From contig CALZBR010000014.1 in assembly GCA_945621435.1 (NCBI GenBank), forward strand, positions 1 to 53,526: a stretch of 53,526 bases of DNA. Reading direction: 5' to 3'. Each line of letters opens with the position of its first letter. The stretch's first letter is position 1. Position numbers and translations under genes: made by a program. Below, in pieces: positions 17,507 to 26,074 of the stretch. This DNA comes from an uncultured Lachnospiraceae bacterium. Its GTDB lineage: Bacteria; Bacillota; Clostridia; Lachnospirales; Lachnospiraceae. The notes under the pieces were generated by a model. The model was not told where the DNA came from. It ran no database searches and worked only from the letters and a program-made list of their open reading frames with translations.

Positions 17507-18925
17507 ATGAAAGGTGTTTATATCAAGCAGACGGTTAAGATCATAGCCTTTTGCCTGATTGCAGTTCTGCTGTTTCGCTATTTGTATCGGGTGCTTTCCT
17601 GGAAGGATACCGGTGGCAGTTATCTCTCTGCCATGGAAACCTTTTATTCCCTGGAGGATAACAGTGTCGATGTGCTCTTCCTGGGCAGCAGCCATTGTTA
17701 TTGTGCCGTGGACAATGCAAAGTTCTGGAAGGAGGAAGGTATCGCAGCTTATAATCTGTCCATCTCCGGGCAGGATCTGTGCAGCTCCTATCATTGCCTG
17801 GTTGAGGCGCTAAAGACGCAGAAACCTAAAGTGGTCTGTCTGGAGCTGTTCTATGCGGCACTTCATGGATACAAGGATCAGGGAAATCTGTACAGAAATG
17901 TATTACCCTACAAGTACTCTTCCAATTTTACAGACCTGGTGGATGAAATTGCAGATGAGGAAGAACGACGGGATATCAAGCTGAAGTGGCCCATTATTCA
18001 TACCCGCTATCGTGAACTGCAACGGGAAGACTTCATGAAGGAAAGAGCTGTATATATGGGATATGAGGTAGAGACTGCCACCACCCCCATCGGCGAACTT
18101 CCCGTTTACACCGGGGATGAGGTCACGGCGATACACGAGTTTGAAGAAAAGTGGCTGAAGGAAATCATTGCCCTGACCAAAGAGAATGACATTCAGCTGG
18201 TTTGTTTTCTGGCACCAATGTACATCGAAGAACCCAACTGGAAAAAATACCGCTACACAGAGAAGCTGCTTTCGGAGGTCGGTGTTCCTTATCTGAATTT
18301 TGTGGATCTGCAGAGAGAGACAAGACTGGACAGCCTTCATGACATGACCGACTGGGGACATTGTAACCATTACGGGGCTCAGAGGGTAACGGAATATCTC
18401 GGTAAGTATCTGAAGATCAATTATGCGCTTGAGGACAAACGTGGTTGGCCGGGATATGAGTTATGGGATGAAAATGTAGTGGCGAGAGAACACGAGATCA
18501 CGAATCTTGAGATCAGCTACATTTCCGACATCGGCGAATATATGTGCAAGCTTGCAGAACTGGAAGACTACACAGTCGTATTTTCAGCCAGCGGTGATTA
18601 TTATGTGGATGGCAGTGACCTCTATGAGAAAGCCGGCGGACAGATGTGGCTGGAAGATTTGATCGCAGAAGGCGGCGTGGGCGTTTATTCCAATGGAGAA
18701 TTGCTGTATTCCACTACGGAAGAGAATGGATTTATCACAAAGCTGCCGGAGATTAAGGACTTTACGATTTCCAGAGAAGAAATAATCGACACCATCACGA
18801 TCAATGGGGAAAAATACAATAAGGTGGAAGATGGTATCAATATTGTAGTATATGACAATGTACTTGGAAAGGTCATCGACGCAATTGGCTTTCCCAAGAT
18901 GCAGGGGTATAGTCCTGAAAGATGA
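17507..18925 (+). CDS. SGNH-hydrolase-like partner of the MBOAT acyltransferase
   Basis: This 472-residue protein has one N-terminal membrane anchor (about residues 8-26) and an extracellular SGNH-type fold. The nucleophile region is VLFLGSSHCY (Gly60-Ser-Ser-His63), the G-x-S-H form seen in AlgJ/AlgX/DltD-like proteins. The catalytic Asp-His pair lies in TDWGHCNHYGAQRVTEYL (Asp282, His285). The last ~150 residues form an additional domain I cannot assign. A GTG at 17501 is possible, but AGAGG sits 8 bases before ATG 17507. It follows the MBOAT gene by 20 bases and probably transfers the acyl group to a polysaccharide outside the cell. Confidence 0.8.
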   Translation: MKGVYIKQTVKIIAFCLIAVLLFRYLYRVLSWKDTGGSYLSAMETFYSLEDNSVDVLFLGSSHCYCAVDNAKFWKEEGIAAYNLSISGQDLCSSYHCLVEALKTQKPKVVCLELFYAALHGYKDQGNLYRNVLPYKYSSNFTDLVDEIADEEERRDIKLKWPIIHTRYRELQREDFMKERAVYMGYEVETATTPIGELPVYTGDEVTAIHEFEEKWLKEIIALTKENDIQLVCFLAPMYIEEPNWKKYRYTEKLLSEVGVPYLNFVDLQRETRLDSLHDMTDWGHCNHYGAQRVTEYLGKYLKINYALEDKRGWPGYELWDENVVAREHEITNLEISYISDIGEYMCKLAELEDYTVVFSASGDYYVDGSDLYEKAGGQMWLEDLIAEGGVGVYSNGELLYSTTEENGFITKLPEIKDFTISREEIIDTITINGEKYNKVEDGINIVVYDNVLGKVIDAIGFPKMQGYSPER

Positions 18926-18967
18926 GACACCTGCTGTTTCTGAGGGATTGGAAAGGTGGATAAAGGA

Positions 18968-19897
18968 ATGAGTTTATTGAGTGTTATTGTTCCCTGCTAT
19001 AACGAAGAAGAGAATGTGGCTTATTTCTATGAGGAACTGTTGAAGCAGGAAAGTACACTTGCGGAGCAGGATCTGACTCTGGAGATTCTCTATATCGACG
19101 ACGGTTCTACGGACAAAACGGTGGAGGAAGTCAGAAAGCTGAGAGAAAAAGATGAAAGGATTCATCTCGTATCCTTCTCGCGCAATTTCGGCAAAGAAGC
19201 AGCTATGTATGCGGGTATGGAACACTCCAAGGGAGATTTTGTCGTGATCATGGATGCGGATCTGCAGGATCCGCCGTCGCTCCTGCCCGAAATGTATTCC
19301 TATTTACAAGAGGGATATGATTCCGTGGCGACCAGACGTGTCAGCAGAAAAGGAGAGCCGCCGATTCGAAGCTTTTTCGCCAGAATGTTTTACCGTTTGA
19401 TGAAAAAGATATCCAAGACAGAGATTATGGACGGCGCAAGAGACTATCGCCTGATGACCCGCCAGATGGTCAACGCCATCCTGTCCATGAAGGAATATAA
19501 CAGATTTACCAAGGGAATCTTTGGCTGGGTGGGCTTTAAGACAAAGTGGGTGGAGTTCGAAAATGTGGAAAGAGTAAAGGGTGAGACGAAGTGGAGCTTC
19601 TGGAAGCTTTTTCTGTATTCCCTTGACGGAATTACTGCTTTTTCTACGATTCCCCTTATGATTGCGGCGGTGGTGGGAGTACTGTTCTGTATTTTGGCGT
19701 TTTTGATGATTCTGTTTATCATTGTCAGAAAGCTGATCTTTGGTGATCCGGTATCGGGATGGCCCTCCCTGGTCTGCATTATGCTGTTTCTCAGCGGGAT
19801 CCAGTTCTTTTGTACCGGTATTCTGGGACAATATCTGGCGAAAACATATATGGAAGTGAAGAACAGGCCAATTTATCTGACAAAAGAAGAATTTTAA
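18968..19897 (+). CDS. GT2 polyprenyl-phosphate glycosyltransferase (GtrB/DPM1-like)
   Basis: This enzyme transfers a sugar from a nucleotide donor to undecaprenyl phosphate for later use outside the membrane. The GT2 domain has VIVPCYNEEENV, LYIDDGSTDKTV, NFGKEAAMYAGMEHSKGDFV, and the donor site MDADLQDPP. Two C-terminal transmembrane helices (about residues 225-255 and 265-290) match the GtrB/ArnC-like layout. ATG 18968 is preferred over GTG 18956 because GAAAGGTGG lies 8 bases before it. It closes the MBOAT-SGNH group; a lipid-linked side-chain sugar combined with O-acylation suggests decoration of a surface polymer. Confidence 0.88.
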   Translation: MSLLSVIVPCYNEEENVAYFYEELLKQESTLAEQDLTLEILYIDDGSTDKTVEEVRKLREKDERIHLVSFSRNFGKEAAMYAGMEHSKGDFVVIMDADLQDPPSLLPEMYSYLQEGYDSVATRRVSRKGEPPIRSFFARMFYRLMKKISKTEIMDGARDYRLMTRQMVNAILSMKEYNRFTKGIFGWVGFKTKWVEFENVERVKGETKWSFWKLFLYSLDGITAFSTIPLMIAAVVGVLFCILAFLMILFIIVRKLIFGDPVSGWPSLVCIMLFLSGIQFFCTGILGQYLAKTYMEVKNRPIYLTKEEF

Positions 19898-19937
19898 AAA
19901 TTATAGCATCTTAACGGTTTCTTAACACCCCAAAATA

Positions 19938-19966
19938 TTCACAAAAGGAATAAAATGTGATAAAAT
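19938..19966 (+). promoter_or_regulatory. Promoter for the Spo0A-C-like regulator
   Basis: TTCACA (19938-19943), a 17-base spacer, and TAAAAT (19961-19966), 63 bases before the ATG at 20029. I see no consensus 0A box (TTCGACA type) here. Confidence 0.6.
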
Positions 19967-20028
19967 ACCTCTTGTTCATATAAATAAATTAGACAATTTG
20001 GCGCAACCACAAAGAATAGGAGGATTTT

Positions 20029-20406
20029 ATGGATATTAACGTGATGCAAGAATGTGAGCTGGAGAGGTATATCACTGAGATTATGCTGGATATCGGTGTG
20101 CCTGCACACTTGAGAGGATATCAGTATCTCAGAGATGCCATCATGCTCTCGGGAAAGGACATGGAACTTGTGGGCAGTGTCACCAAATTGCTGTATCCTA
20201 CTGTTGCGAAGCACTTTAAGACAACCACGCAGAAGGTGGAGCGGGCAATCAGAAACGCCATTGAGGTTTCCTGGGTCAGGGGGAATATAACGACCTTTGA
20301 GAAGATGTTCGGATACTCGGCAGCAAGCGGAAGAACGCGACCCACAAACAGTGAGTATATCGCGCGTATCGCGGATAAGGTACGTCTGGATGTGAAGGCG
20401 ATGTAA
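20029..20406 (+). CDS. Free-standing Spo0A C-terminal DNA-binding domain protein
   Basis: This 125-residue protein aligns over almost its full length with the DNA-binding effector domain of Spo0A, the sporulation master regulator, but has no receiver domain. Recognisable family stretches are AHLRGYQYLRDAIMLSGKD, VTKLLYPTVAKHF, the recognition region TTTQKVERAIRNAIEVSWVR, and TNSEYIARIADKVRLDVK. The ATG follows AGGAGG. It has its own promoter and a strong terminator and sits between two groups of polysaccharide genes, so it may regulate them. Without a receiver it should not be controlled by the phosphorelay. Whether it binds 0A boxes is inference; I saw none nearby. Confidence 0.85.
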   Translation: MDINVMQECELERYITEIMLDIGVPAHLRGYQYLRDAIMLSGKDMELVGSVTKLLYPTVAKHFKTTTQKVERAIRNAIEVSWVRGNITTFEKMFGYSAASGRTRPTNSEYIARIADKVRLDVKAM

Positions 20407-20441
20407 GCGTAGATAACATAGAGGGCTATAAAAGGCTTATG

Positions 20442-20471
20442 AAGCAACCGGTATTATTGCCGGTTGCTTTT
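20442..20471 (+). terminator. Strong intrinsic terminator after the Spo0A-C-like gene
   Basis: AAGCAACCGG (20442-20451) and CCGGTTGCTT (20460-20469) form a perfect 10-bp stem with an 8-base loop, followed by TTTTGCTTG. Confidence 0.9.
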
Positions 20472-20473
20472 GC

Positions 20474-20502
20474 TTGTACTGATATGGAAATTATGTTAAA
20501 AT
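20474..20502 (+). promoter_or_regulatory. Extended -10 promoter for the membrane/glycosyltransferase genes
   Basis: TTGTAC (20474-20479), a 17-base spacer, and TAAAAT (20497-20502), preceded by TGT as an extended -10. The next start codon is at 20530. It immediately follows the preceding terminator. Confidence 0.72.
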
Positions 20503-20529
20503 TATCCTAACTTAAGGCGGGATTGAGAG

Positions 20530-21453
20530 ATGCGTAGAGATTATTATGCCACTGATCTGGCAGTCACCTTTTTTCTATTTATGATTGGTGCATCGGAAGC
20601 GACACATCTGTATGGGGCTTTTCTAAGGAAGCCTTTTTCGATGTGCTCTGTTTTGTTTGCGGTTATTGCGGGGGCAGCCTGCCTGTTTCTGGCTTTCTTC
20701 CTGTATCTTTATCAAAGGCGAAAGCGTAAAACCGTCGGTAAGAGTCCGATTGCACCGTTAAAAGCCACGGAGCTTGTGATGGCTGTCATCCTGTTACTGT
20801 TGTTTCTCTCTCAGGCAGTATATATCGTCCTGGGGAAGGGAGTGTGCAGGCAGGGAGATATCACAATCGAAACGGTCGGAAGCTTCCTTCAGTCCGGAAG
20901 TGTTTATGAACTGAATCCTCTGACCGGCAGACCCTATACGGCAGGAATGCCGTTTCGCTGGAAAATCGTGGGTCTTCCCACATTGTATGCGATTCTGTGT
21001 CATACATTTTCCGTGGAGCCTGTAGTTCTTGTGAGAAGTGTAATCCCTGTTGCAGTGCTGCTGTTCAGCTATGCGGCGTATTTCTGCCTGGCGGGAAGTC
21101 TTTTTCCGGACAACAGAAGCAAACGCCTTGTATTCCTGTTGGTAATGGCGCTGCTGGTCTGGGTAGGCGATTACGGGATGGGAATGGAAGGATACCATTT
21201 GCTGCACGGGGGCTGGCAGGGAACGACGATAAGAAATGCCGTATTGGTTCCCTATACGGTCTCCTTATGCCTGCGCAGAAAGTATCTTCACGGAGTCCTG
21301 TGCTGTCTGGCGGAGGCATGTCTGGTCTGGACCGGGTTTGGTCTGGGTGCCTGTGCTTTTGTCCTGACAGGCTTGTTGCTGGCAGGACCGGTCGTATCCG
21401 GATTTGCCGGTGATGAAGGCAGGACCGGCGGCGGGAAGGAGGAGCTGCAATGA
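20530..21453 (+). CDS. Polytopic membrane protein, unknown function (first of a coupled pair)
   Basis: A 307-residue protein with about eight hydrophobic segments separated by short loops; loop segments include NPLTGRPYTAGMPFRWKIVG and MGMEGYHLLHGGWQGTTIRN. I do not recognise the family with certainty; the layout recalls large, uncharacterised membrane proteins of clostridial glycan loci. It ends in a charged, Gly-rich tail and overlaps the next gene by 4 bases (ATGA, 21450-21453). Together the pair would form one long membrane protein with a soluble C-terminal domain, so this may be a naturally split protein. A glycan-related role is inferred only from neighbours. Confidence 0.6.
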   Translation: MRRDYYATDLAVTFFLFMIGASEATHLYGAFLRKPFSMCSVLFAVIAGAACLFLAFFLYLYQRRKRKTVGKSPIAPLKATELVMAVILLLLFLSQAVYIVLGKGVCRQGDITIETVGSFLQSGSVYELNPLTGRPYTAGMPFRWKIVGLPTLYAILCHTFSVEPVVLVRSVIPVAVLLFSYAAYFCLAGSLFPDNRSKRLVFLLVMALLVWVGDYGMGMEGYHLLHGGWQGTTIRNAVLVPYTVSLCLRRKYLHGVLCCLAEACLVWTGFGLGACAFVLTGLLLAGPVVSGFAGDEGRTGGGKEELQ

Positions 21454-22340
21454 CAGAACTCCTGAAAGCAGCCTTACATGGTTGGGGTCAATTTATATCT
21501 GACGGTAAGGTAGCGATTCTTTTGGTTGCCGCTTTGCTGTTTCTTCGCGCATATTATGACAAACTAAAGTCAAAGGAACTCTGGATTTACAGTACCTTTG
21601 CCGCTGTATGCTGCATGATACCCGTGACGGCGGCAGTGCTGATGCTGTACCAGACAAAGGTTTACCCTTATTATTGGGTATGGAGCGTGGTGCCCATGAC
21701 AGCCGTTGTGGGATATGCAGTCACCGTTTTGCTGACAGAATATCTGCCGGAACAGGGACCAAAGGGAAAAAGCAGGATAGTACCCGTGACCCTGATGCTT
21801 CTTGCTATTTTCCTGTTGAGCGGGAGTCTGGACACTGCTGAGCTCGCAAATAAGGAATACAGAAACCGGAAGCCCGGCGTGATGACGGAGCAGGAAGAGA
21901 CTGCCGCAGAAGATACCGCCAGGGTACTTGCGGAGGTAAAAAAACGCTTTGCAGACGACCGGATAGTACTGTGGGCTCCCAGGGAAATCATGGAATATGC
22001 CATAGAATATGACAGTAGTGTCATGCTGCTGTATGGGCGAAATATCTGGGATGCTTCCCTGGATATTCTGGTTGATGATGTCTATCCGCCGGAGATTTAT
22101 GAATTACAGAACTGGATGGACAGGGCGGAATCGGGAGATGACCCGAAGGCATGCATGACCGGACCGGAGGTTGTGCGGGGATATCTCACTGTGGCGGCAG
22201 CCAATGGGGTGAACTGTATCCTGCTCGGGGAGGATACAGAAGCTGACACGGTGAAGCTTTTGGAAAATATGTGGGATACCGAGGCAGAGAGGCTGGAAGG
22301 ACTCTATCTTTTCGTAAAGAGAGGTAACGATAATGAATGA
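21450..22340 (+). CDS. Membrane protein with soluble C-terminal domain (second of a coupled pair)
   Basis: This 296-residue protein has four or so hydrophobic segments in the first ~130 residues and then a soluble ~165-residue domain (from about TAELANKEYRN onward) with conserved-looking stretches such as RIVLWAPREIMEYAIEYD and AAANGVNCILLGEDTE. The strong GGAAGGAGG upstream of the ATG, together with the 4-base overlap, indicates genuine coupled translation and not a frameshift artefact. It overlaps the following GT2 gene by 8 bases. The soluble domain may be on the outer face. No catalytic motif was recognised. Confidence 0.6.
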   Translation: MTELLKAALHGWGQFISDGKVAILLVAALLFLRAYYDKLKSKELWIYSTFAAVCCMIPVTAAVLMLYQTKVYPYYWVWSVVPMTAVVGYAVTVLLTEYLPEQGPKGKSRIVPVTLMLLAIFLLSGSLDTAELANKEYRNRKPGVMTEQEETAAEDTARVLAEVKKRFADDRIVLWAPREIMEYAIEYDSSVMLLYGRNIWDASLDILVDDVYPPEIYELQNWMDRAESGDDPKACMTGPEVVRGYLTVAAANGVNCILLGEDTEADTVKLLENMWDTEAERLEGLYLFVKRGNDNE

Positions 22341-23088
22341 GCTGATCAGTATTGTCGTTCCGGTGTATAATGCAGAAAGATTCATCCGGGAGACCATAGA
22401 ATCCGTGGAGGCTCAGACCTATACGAACTGGGAGCTGCTCCTGGTTGAGGACGGCAGTACTGACGGAACAGTCGTATTGCTGGAAGAGTTACTGAGCACA
22501 AAAAACGACAAACGTGTCAAACTGATAAAGCAGCCTTCCAATGCCGGAGCGGCAGAGGCAAGAAACCGCGGCGTCAGGGAGGCAGCGGGCAGATATATTG
22601 CTTATCTGGACGCCGATGATATCTGGCTTCCGGAGAAGTTGGAGCATGAATTGCATTTTATGCAGGAGAAGGACATCGCCTTTGCCTTTACCGGGTATGA
22701 ATTTGCAGATGAGCTGGCGGTGGGTACCGGCAAGGTGGTGCGGGTACCGGAGACCCTGTCTTATCGGCAGGCCCTAAGCAATACAACGATATTTACGACA
22801 ACTGTGATGTTTGACACCCGGAAGATAGACAAAGAGCTATTGATGATGCCGAAGATTAAGAGCGAGGATACGGCACTGTGGTGGAAGATCCTGAGAAACG
22901 GCTACACTGCGTACGGACTGGACGAGAATCTCGTGTTATACCGGCGTCCCGGCAAGTCGTTGTCCTCCAACAAGCTGGAAGCTCTGCGAAGAATCTGGAA
23001 TCTGTACCGGAACGAGGGGATGGGGATCCTGAGCAGTGCGTGGCATTTTTGCTTTTGGGCATTACGTGCCGTGGGGCGACGTGTATAG
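22333..23088 (+). CDS. GT2-family glycosyltransferase
   Basis: A 251-residue inverting glycosyltransferase with the GT-A core: ISIVVPVYNAERFI, LLVEDGSTDGTVVL, a central SNAGAAEARNRGVREAAGRY, and the DxD-type YLDADDIWLPEKL. The C-terminal part (NTTIFTTTVMFDTRKIDKEL, then EDTALWWKILRNGYTAYG) is typical of capsule and O-antigen enzymes. Its start overlaps the preceding membrane gene by 8 bases. Donor and acceptor cannot be read from the sequence. Confidence 0.85.
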   Translation: MNELISIVVPVYNAERFIRETIESVEAQTYTNWELLLVEDGSTDGTVVLLEELLSTKNDKRVKLIKQPSNAGAAEARNRGVREAAGRYIAYLDADDIWLPEKLEHELHFMQEKDIAFAFTGYEFADELAVGTGKVVRVPETLSYRQALSNTTIFTTTVMFDTRKIDKELLMMPKIKSEDTALWWKILRNGYTAYGLDENLVLYRRPGKSLSSNKLEALRRIWNLYRNEGMGILSSAWHFCFWALRAVGRRV

Positions 23089-23132
23089 AAGAGGGAGAAA
23101 GTGTGTCCGGTATGTACTTATCCGCGGATGTG

Positions 23133-23141
23133 TGGTATACT
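23133..23141 (+). promoter_or_regulatory. Possible extended -10 promoter before the first priming transferase
   Basis: TGGTATACT (23133-23141) is an extended -10 element; the -35 region 17 bases upstream (TGTACT) is weak. It lies 70 bases before the TTG start at 23211 in the 122-base gap. Confidence 0.35.
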
Positions 23142-23191
23142 TATGACAAAGTGGGTAAACTGCAAATATACGTGTACTGAACGGGAGTAAC

Positions 23192-23209
23192 GGATTCGGA
23201 GGATTCGGA
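23192..23209 (+). repeat. 9-bp tandem duplication that creates a ribosome-binding site
   Basis: GGATTCGGA occurs twice in direct succession (23192-23200 and 23201-23209). The junction forms GGAGG (23198-23202), which is the only Shine-Dalgarno candidate for the TTG start at 23211 (8-base spacing). Confidence 0.8.
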
Positions 23210-23210
23210 T

Positions 23211-24656
23211 TTGAAAACGGTAACGAACGAGGAAAAGCTTCGTAAAAGAGAGACCTTTAAGCGACTGATCAATTTGAGTCTTGTATTTATATGTCTGGCA
23301 CTGGAGATAGGAGTTTTTGCGTATCACTGGTGGTTCTACTACCGCCTGTGTCTGGTAGAAGATCTGAGAAATCTGTGGTCCAGGGGAGCGATGGCGGAGC
23401 TGGCACTTTATGCGACCATCCTGATACTGTTCTCGGCCACCTATGGAGGCATGCGGCTGGGCTATCAGAAGAATGCCGAGATCATATTTTCCCAGGTGTT
23501 GTCTACCTTATGGGCGAACCTGGTGCTCTATGTCCAGCTGTCCATCATGGCAAGGGAACTGTTTGTACCGGATGTGTTTATCACGATGATGCTGGAGCAG
23601 ACGGCTATCGTCATTATCTATATCAACATAGCCAACAGAATCTACAAACATATTTTTCCGCCCAGAAAGCTGTTGCTGATTCACGGAGACCGCTCCGTGG
23701 AGAGTCTCTGCAACAAATTTCAGAGCAGAAAAGACAAATACATCATTACCAAAACCCTCAGTGTGAGCATGGGCTATGAAGCGCTCTGTGACGAGATCAT
23801 AAAAGCCTATGATTCCGATGAGTGCAATGCCGTGGTACTGGGGGATATCACACTGGAGGAGAGAGGACCTCTGCTGAAATTCTGTTATGGTCACTCCATC
23901 CGCATTTACATCCAGCCCAAGATTACGGACGTCATCCTGAGCGCCTCCGAGGAGCTTCATGTATTTGACAGTCCGCTTCTGCTGACCAGGGAATACAGCC
24001 TTACCATGGAGCAGAGATTTGCCAAGAGGACCATCGATATCGTCTGTTCCCTGCTCCTGCTCATCCTGGCATCTCCGATCATGCTGCTCACGGCGCTTAT
24101 CATCAAGTGCTACGACGGCGGTCCCGTACTGTACAAGCAGGTGCGCTGTACCAGAGACAGAAAAGAATTCAAGATTCTCAAGTTCCGCAGCATGAGAACC
24201 GACGCGGAAAAGGACGGAGTGGCCAGACTTGCCCAGAAAAATGACAGCCGTGTCACACCTGTCGGCAAATTCATTCGAAAATGCAGAATCGATGAGCTAC
24301 CCCAGCTGATTAATATCCTGCAGGGAGATATGTCCTTTATCGGTCCCAGACCTGAGAGACCTGAGATCATCGAGCAATACATGGAGGTCATGCCGGAGTT
24401 CGCCTTCCGTATGAAGGTGAAGGCCGGACTGGCCGGATTTGCCCAGGTATACGGCAAGTATAACACCACCCCCTATGACAAATTAAAGCTCGATTTGACT
24501 TATATCGAGAACTATTCCGTATGGCTTGACCTGAAGCTGATGATGCTGACATTGAAGGTGCTTTTCTGGCCGGACAGCACGGAGGGCGTGGAGGCGGAAC
24601 AGATCACGGCGCTGAAGTCGGAGGACGGGAATCCGGAAAACAAGGGCATGGATTAA
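23211..24656 (+). CDS. Polyprenyl glycosylphosphotransferase (large, WbaP/CpsE-like)
   Basis: This is an initiating enzyme that transfers a sugar-1-phosphate to undecaprenyl phosphate to start a polysaccharide repeat. Over 481 residues it shows four N-terminal hydrophobic helices, a central soluble region, a re-entrant/membrane helix (IDIVCSLLLLILASPIMLLT), and the catalytic sugar-transferase domain with KILKFRSMRTDAEKDG, the Asp361-Glu362 pair in IDELPQLINILQGDM, IGPRPERPE, and GLAGFAQVYGKYNTTPYDKL. The start is TTG, supported by GGAGG at 23198-23202. A second, smaller priming transferase lies at 35402, so the locus probably starts two different glycans. Confidence 0.93.
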   Translation: MKTVTNEEKLRKRETFKRLINLSLVFICLALEIGVFAYHWWFYYRLCLVEDLRNLWSRGAMAELALYATILILFSATYGGMRLGYQKNAEIIFSQVLSTLWANLVLYVQLSIMARELFVPDVFITMMLEQTAIVIIYINIANRIYKHIFPPRKLLLIHGDRSVESLCNKFQSRKDKYIITKTLSVSMGYEALCDEIIKAYDSDECNAVVLGDITLEERGPLLKFCYGHSIRIYIQPKITDVILSASEELHVFDSPLLLTREYSLTMEQRFAKRTIDIVCSLLLLILASPIMLLTALIIKCYDGGPVLYKQVRCTRDRKEFKILKFRSMRTDAEKDGVARLAQKNDSRVTPVGKFIRKCRIDELPQLINILQGDMSFIGPRPERPEIIEQYMEVMPEFAFRMKVKAGLAGFAQVYGKYNTTPYDKLKLDLTYIENYSVWLDLKLMMLTLKVLFWPDSTEGVEAEQITALKSEDGNPENKGMD

Positions 24657-24706
24657 CGGACTTGATCAGATTGTTACGTGATGGAACAGAATGAAGTGAG
24701 GTAGGC

Positions 24707-26074
24707 ATGAAGGTACTTTGGCTCTGTAATGTAATGATGCCCATGATAGCGGAACAGTTTTCGCTGGAAGCAAGCAACAAGGAGGGCTGGATATCGGGGC
24801 TGGCAGATACCGTGCTCAGCAGACAGAAGGAGAACGGTATTGAGCTGGCGGTGGCGTTTCCGACACCTGTGTCATTCATTGACCCGGAGAAAGGGATCTG
24901 CGAGAAAACAGTTACAATACAGGGCGTCGACGTATCCTGCTACGGATTTTTGGAGAATACCGATCATCCCGAGGGGTACGAGGAAGCGTTGGAAGAGCGT
25001 ATGAAGGCTGTTCTGGACGCTTTCCGGCCGGATATCGTGCATTGTTTCGGCACGGAATATCCGCACACCCTGGCCATGTGCAGGGTTGTTCCGGACAAAA
25101 GGAAGCTGTTGATCGGGATTCAGGGGCTGTGTACCTACTGTGCGGAAGCCTATTTTGCGGATTTGCCGGAGAAAGCGGTCCGGACAGTGACGTTTCGGGA
25201 TTTTCTGAAGAAGGACAGTATGCTCCGGCAACAGCAGAAATTTGTTGCCCGGGGGAGACATGAGCGGGAAGCGATGAGCCTGGCCGGGAATATCACGGGG
25301 AGGACGGAATGGGACCGGCAGTGCAGCGGGCAATGCAACCCGAAAGCAAAATACTATAGCATGAATGAGACGCTGCGCCGCGATTTCTACGAAGGTGTCT
25401 GGAAAAAAGAGGACTGTATTCCCCATTCGATTTTTATCAGTCAGGGGGATTACCCCTTAAAGGGTCTTCATTACATGCTCAAAGCGCTGCCGGGGATTCT
25501 GGAACAATATCCGGATACCAAGGTCTACGTGGCAGGCAACAGTATCGTAAGCTACGATACTTTGAAACAGAAGCTGAAGCTGTCGGGGTACGGGAAGTAC
25601 CTGAGAAGCCTGATGAAACAGTATGAACTGAGCGATAAGGTAGTGTTTCTGGGCAGACTGACCGGCGCAGAGATGAAGCAGAGATACCTGAAAAGTCATC
25701 TGTTTGTCTGTTGCTCCTCCCTGGAAAACTCTCCCAATTCCCTGGGCGAGGCGATGCTTCTCGGCATGCCCTGCGTCAGCGCGGATGTGGGAGGAATTAC
25801 CAGTATCTTTACAGGCGGTAAAGATGGTATTCTGTATGAGGGACATGGGAGCAGCAGGAATATTCTCCGGGAGAACGAGGAAAGCCCGGAATTAATTGCA
25901 GACAATCTGCGTCAGGCCGTTCTAACCATGTGGAGCGACGCGGAGAAACAGGAGTTTTACTGTGAAAATGCAAGAAAGCATGCCCGGAAAACCCATGACA
26001 GGGAGCAGAACTATTACAGGCTGACAGAGATTTATAAAGATATTGTCAGACGACAGGAGGACGGAGTTGAGTAA
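24707..26074 (+). CDS. GT4-family glycosyltransferase
   Basis: A 455-residue retaining glycosyltransferase of the GT-B fold. The N-terminal domain starts MKVLWLCNVMMPMIAEQF; the C-terminal Rossmann domain has HSIFISQGDYPLKGLHYMLK, KVVFLGRLTGAEMKQRY, and the nucleotide-sugar site CSSLENSPNSLGEAMLLGMP (E-x7-E type). The central part contains an unusual Cys-rich stretch (QGLCTYCAEAYF and RQCSGQCNPK) typical of a subgroup of clostridial enzymes. It lies 50 bases after the priming transferase and overlaps the next GT4 gene by 8 bases, so it is likely one of the first enzymes extending the lipid-linked sugar. Confidence 0.87.
   Translation: MKVLWLCNVMMPMIAEQFSLEASNKEGWISGLADTVLSRQKENGIELAVAFPTPVSFIDPEKGICEKTVTIQGVDVSCYGFLENTDHPEGYEEALEERMKAVLDAFRPDIVHCFGTEYPHTLAMCRVVPDKRKLLIGIQGLCTYCAEAYFADLPEKAVRTVTFRDFLKKDSMLRQQQKFVARGRHEREAMSLAGNITGRTEWDRQCSGQCNPKAKYYSMNETLRRDFYEGVWKKEDCIPHSIFISQGDYPLKGLHYMLKALPGILEQYPDTKVYVAGNSIVSYDTLKQKLKLSGYGKYLRSLMKQYELSDKVVFLGRLTGAEMKQRYLKSHLFVCCSSLENSPNSLGEAMLLGMPCVSADVGGITSIFTGGKDGILYEGHGSSRNILRENEESPELIADNLRQAVLTMWSDAEKQEFYCENARKHARKTHDREQNYYRLTEIYKDIVRRQEDGVE

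Noticed and set aside
20530..22340. Frameshifted single gene
   Set aside because: The second gene has a strong Shine-Dalgarno site and a standard ATGA overlap, so coupled translation of two genes is the better reading.
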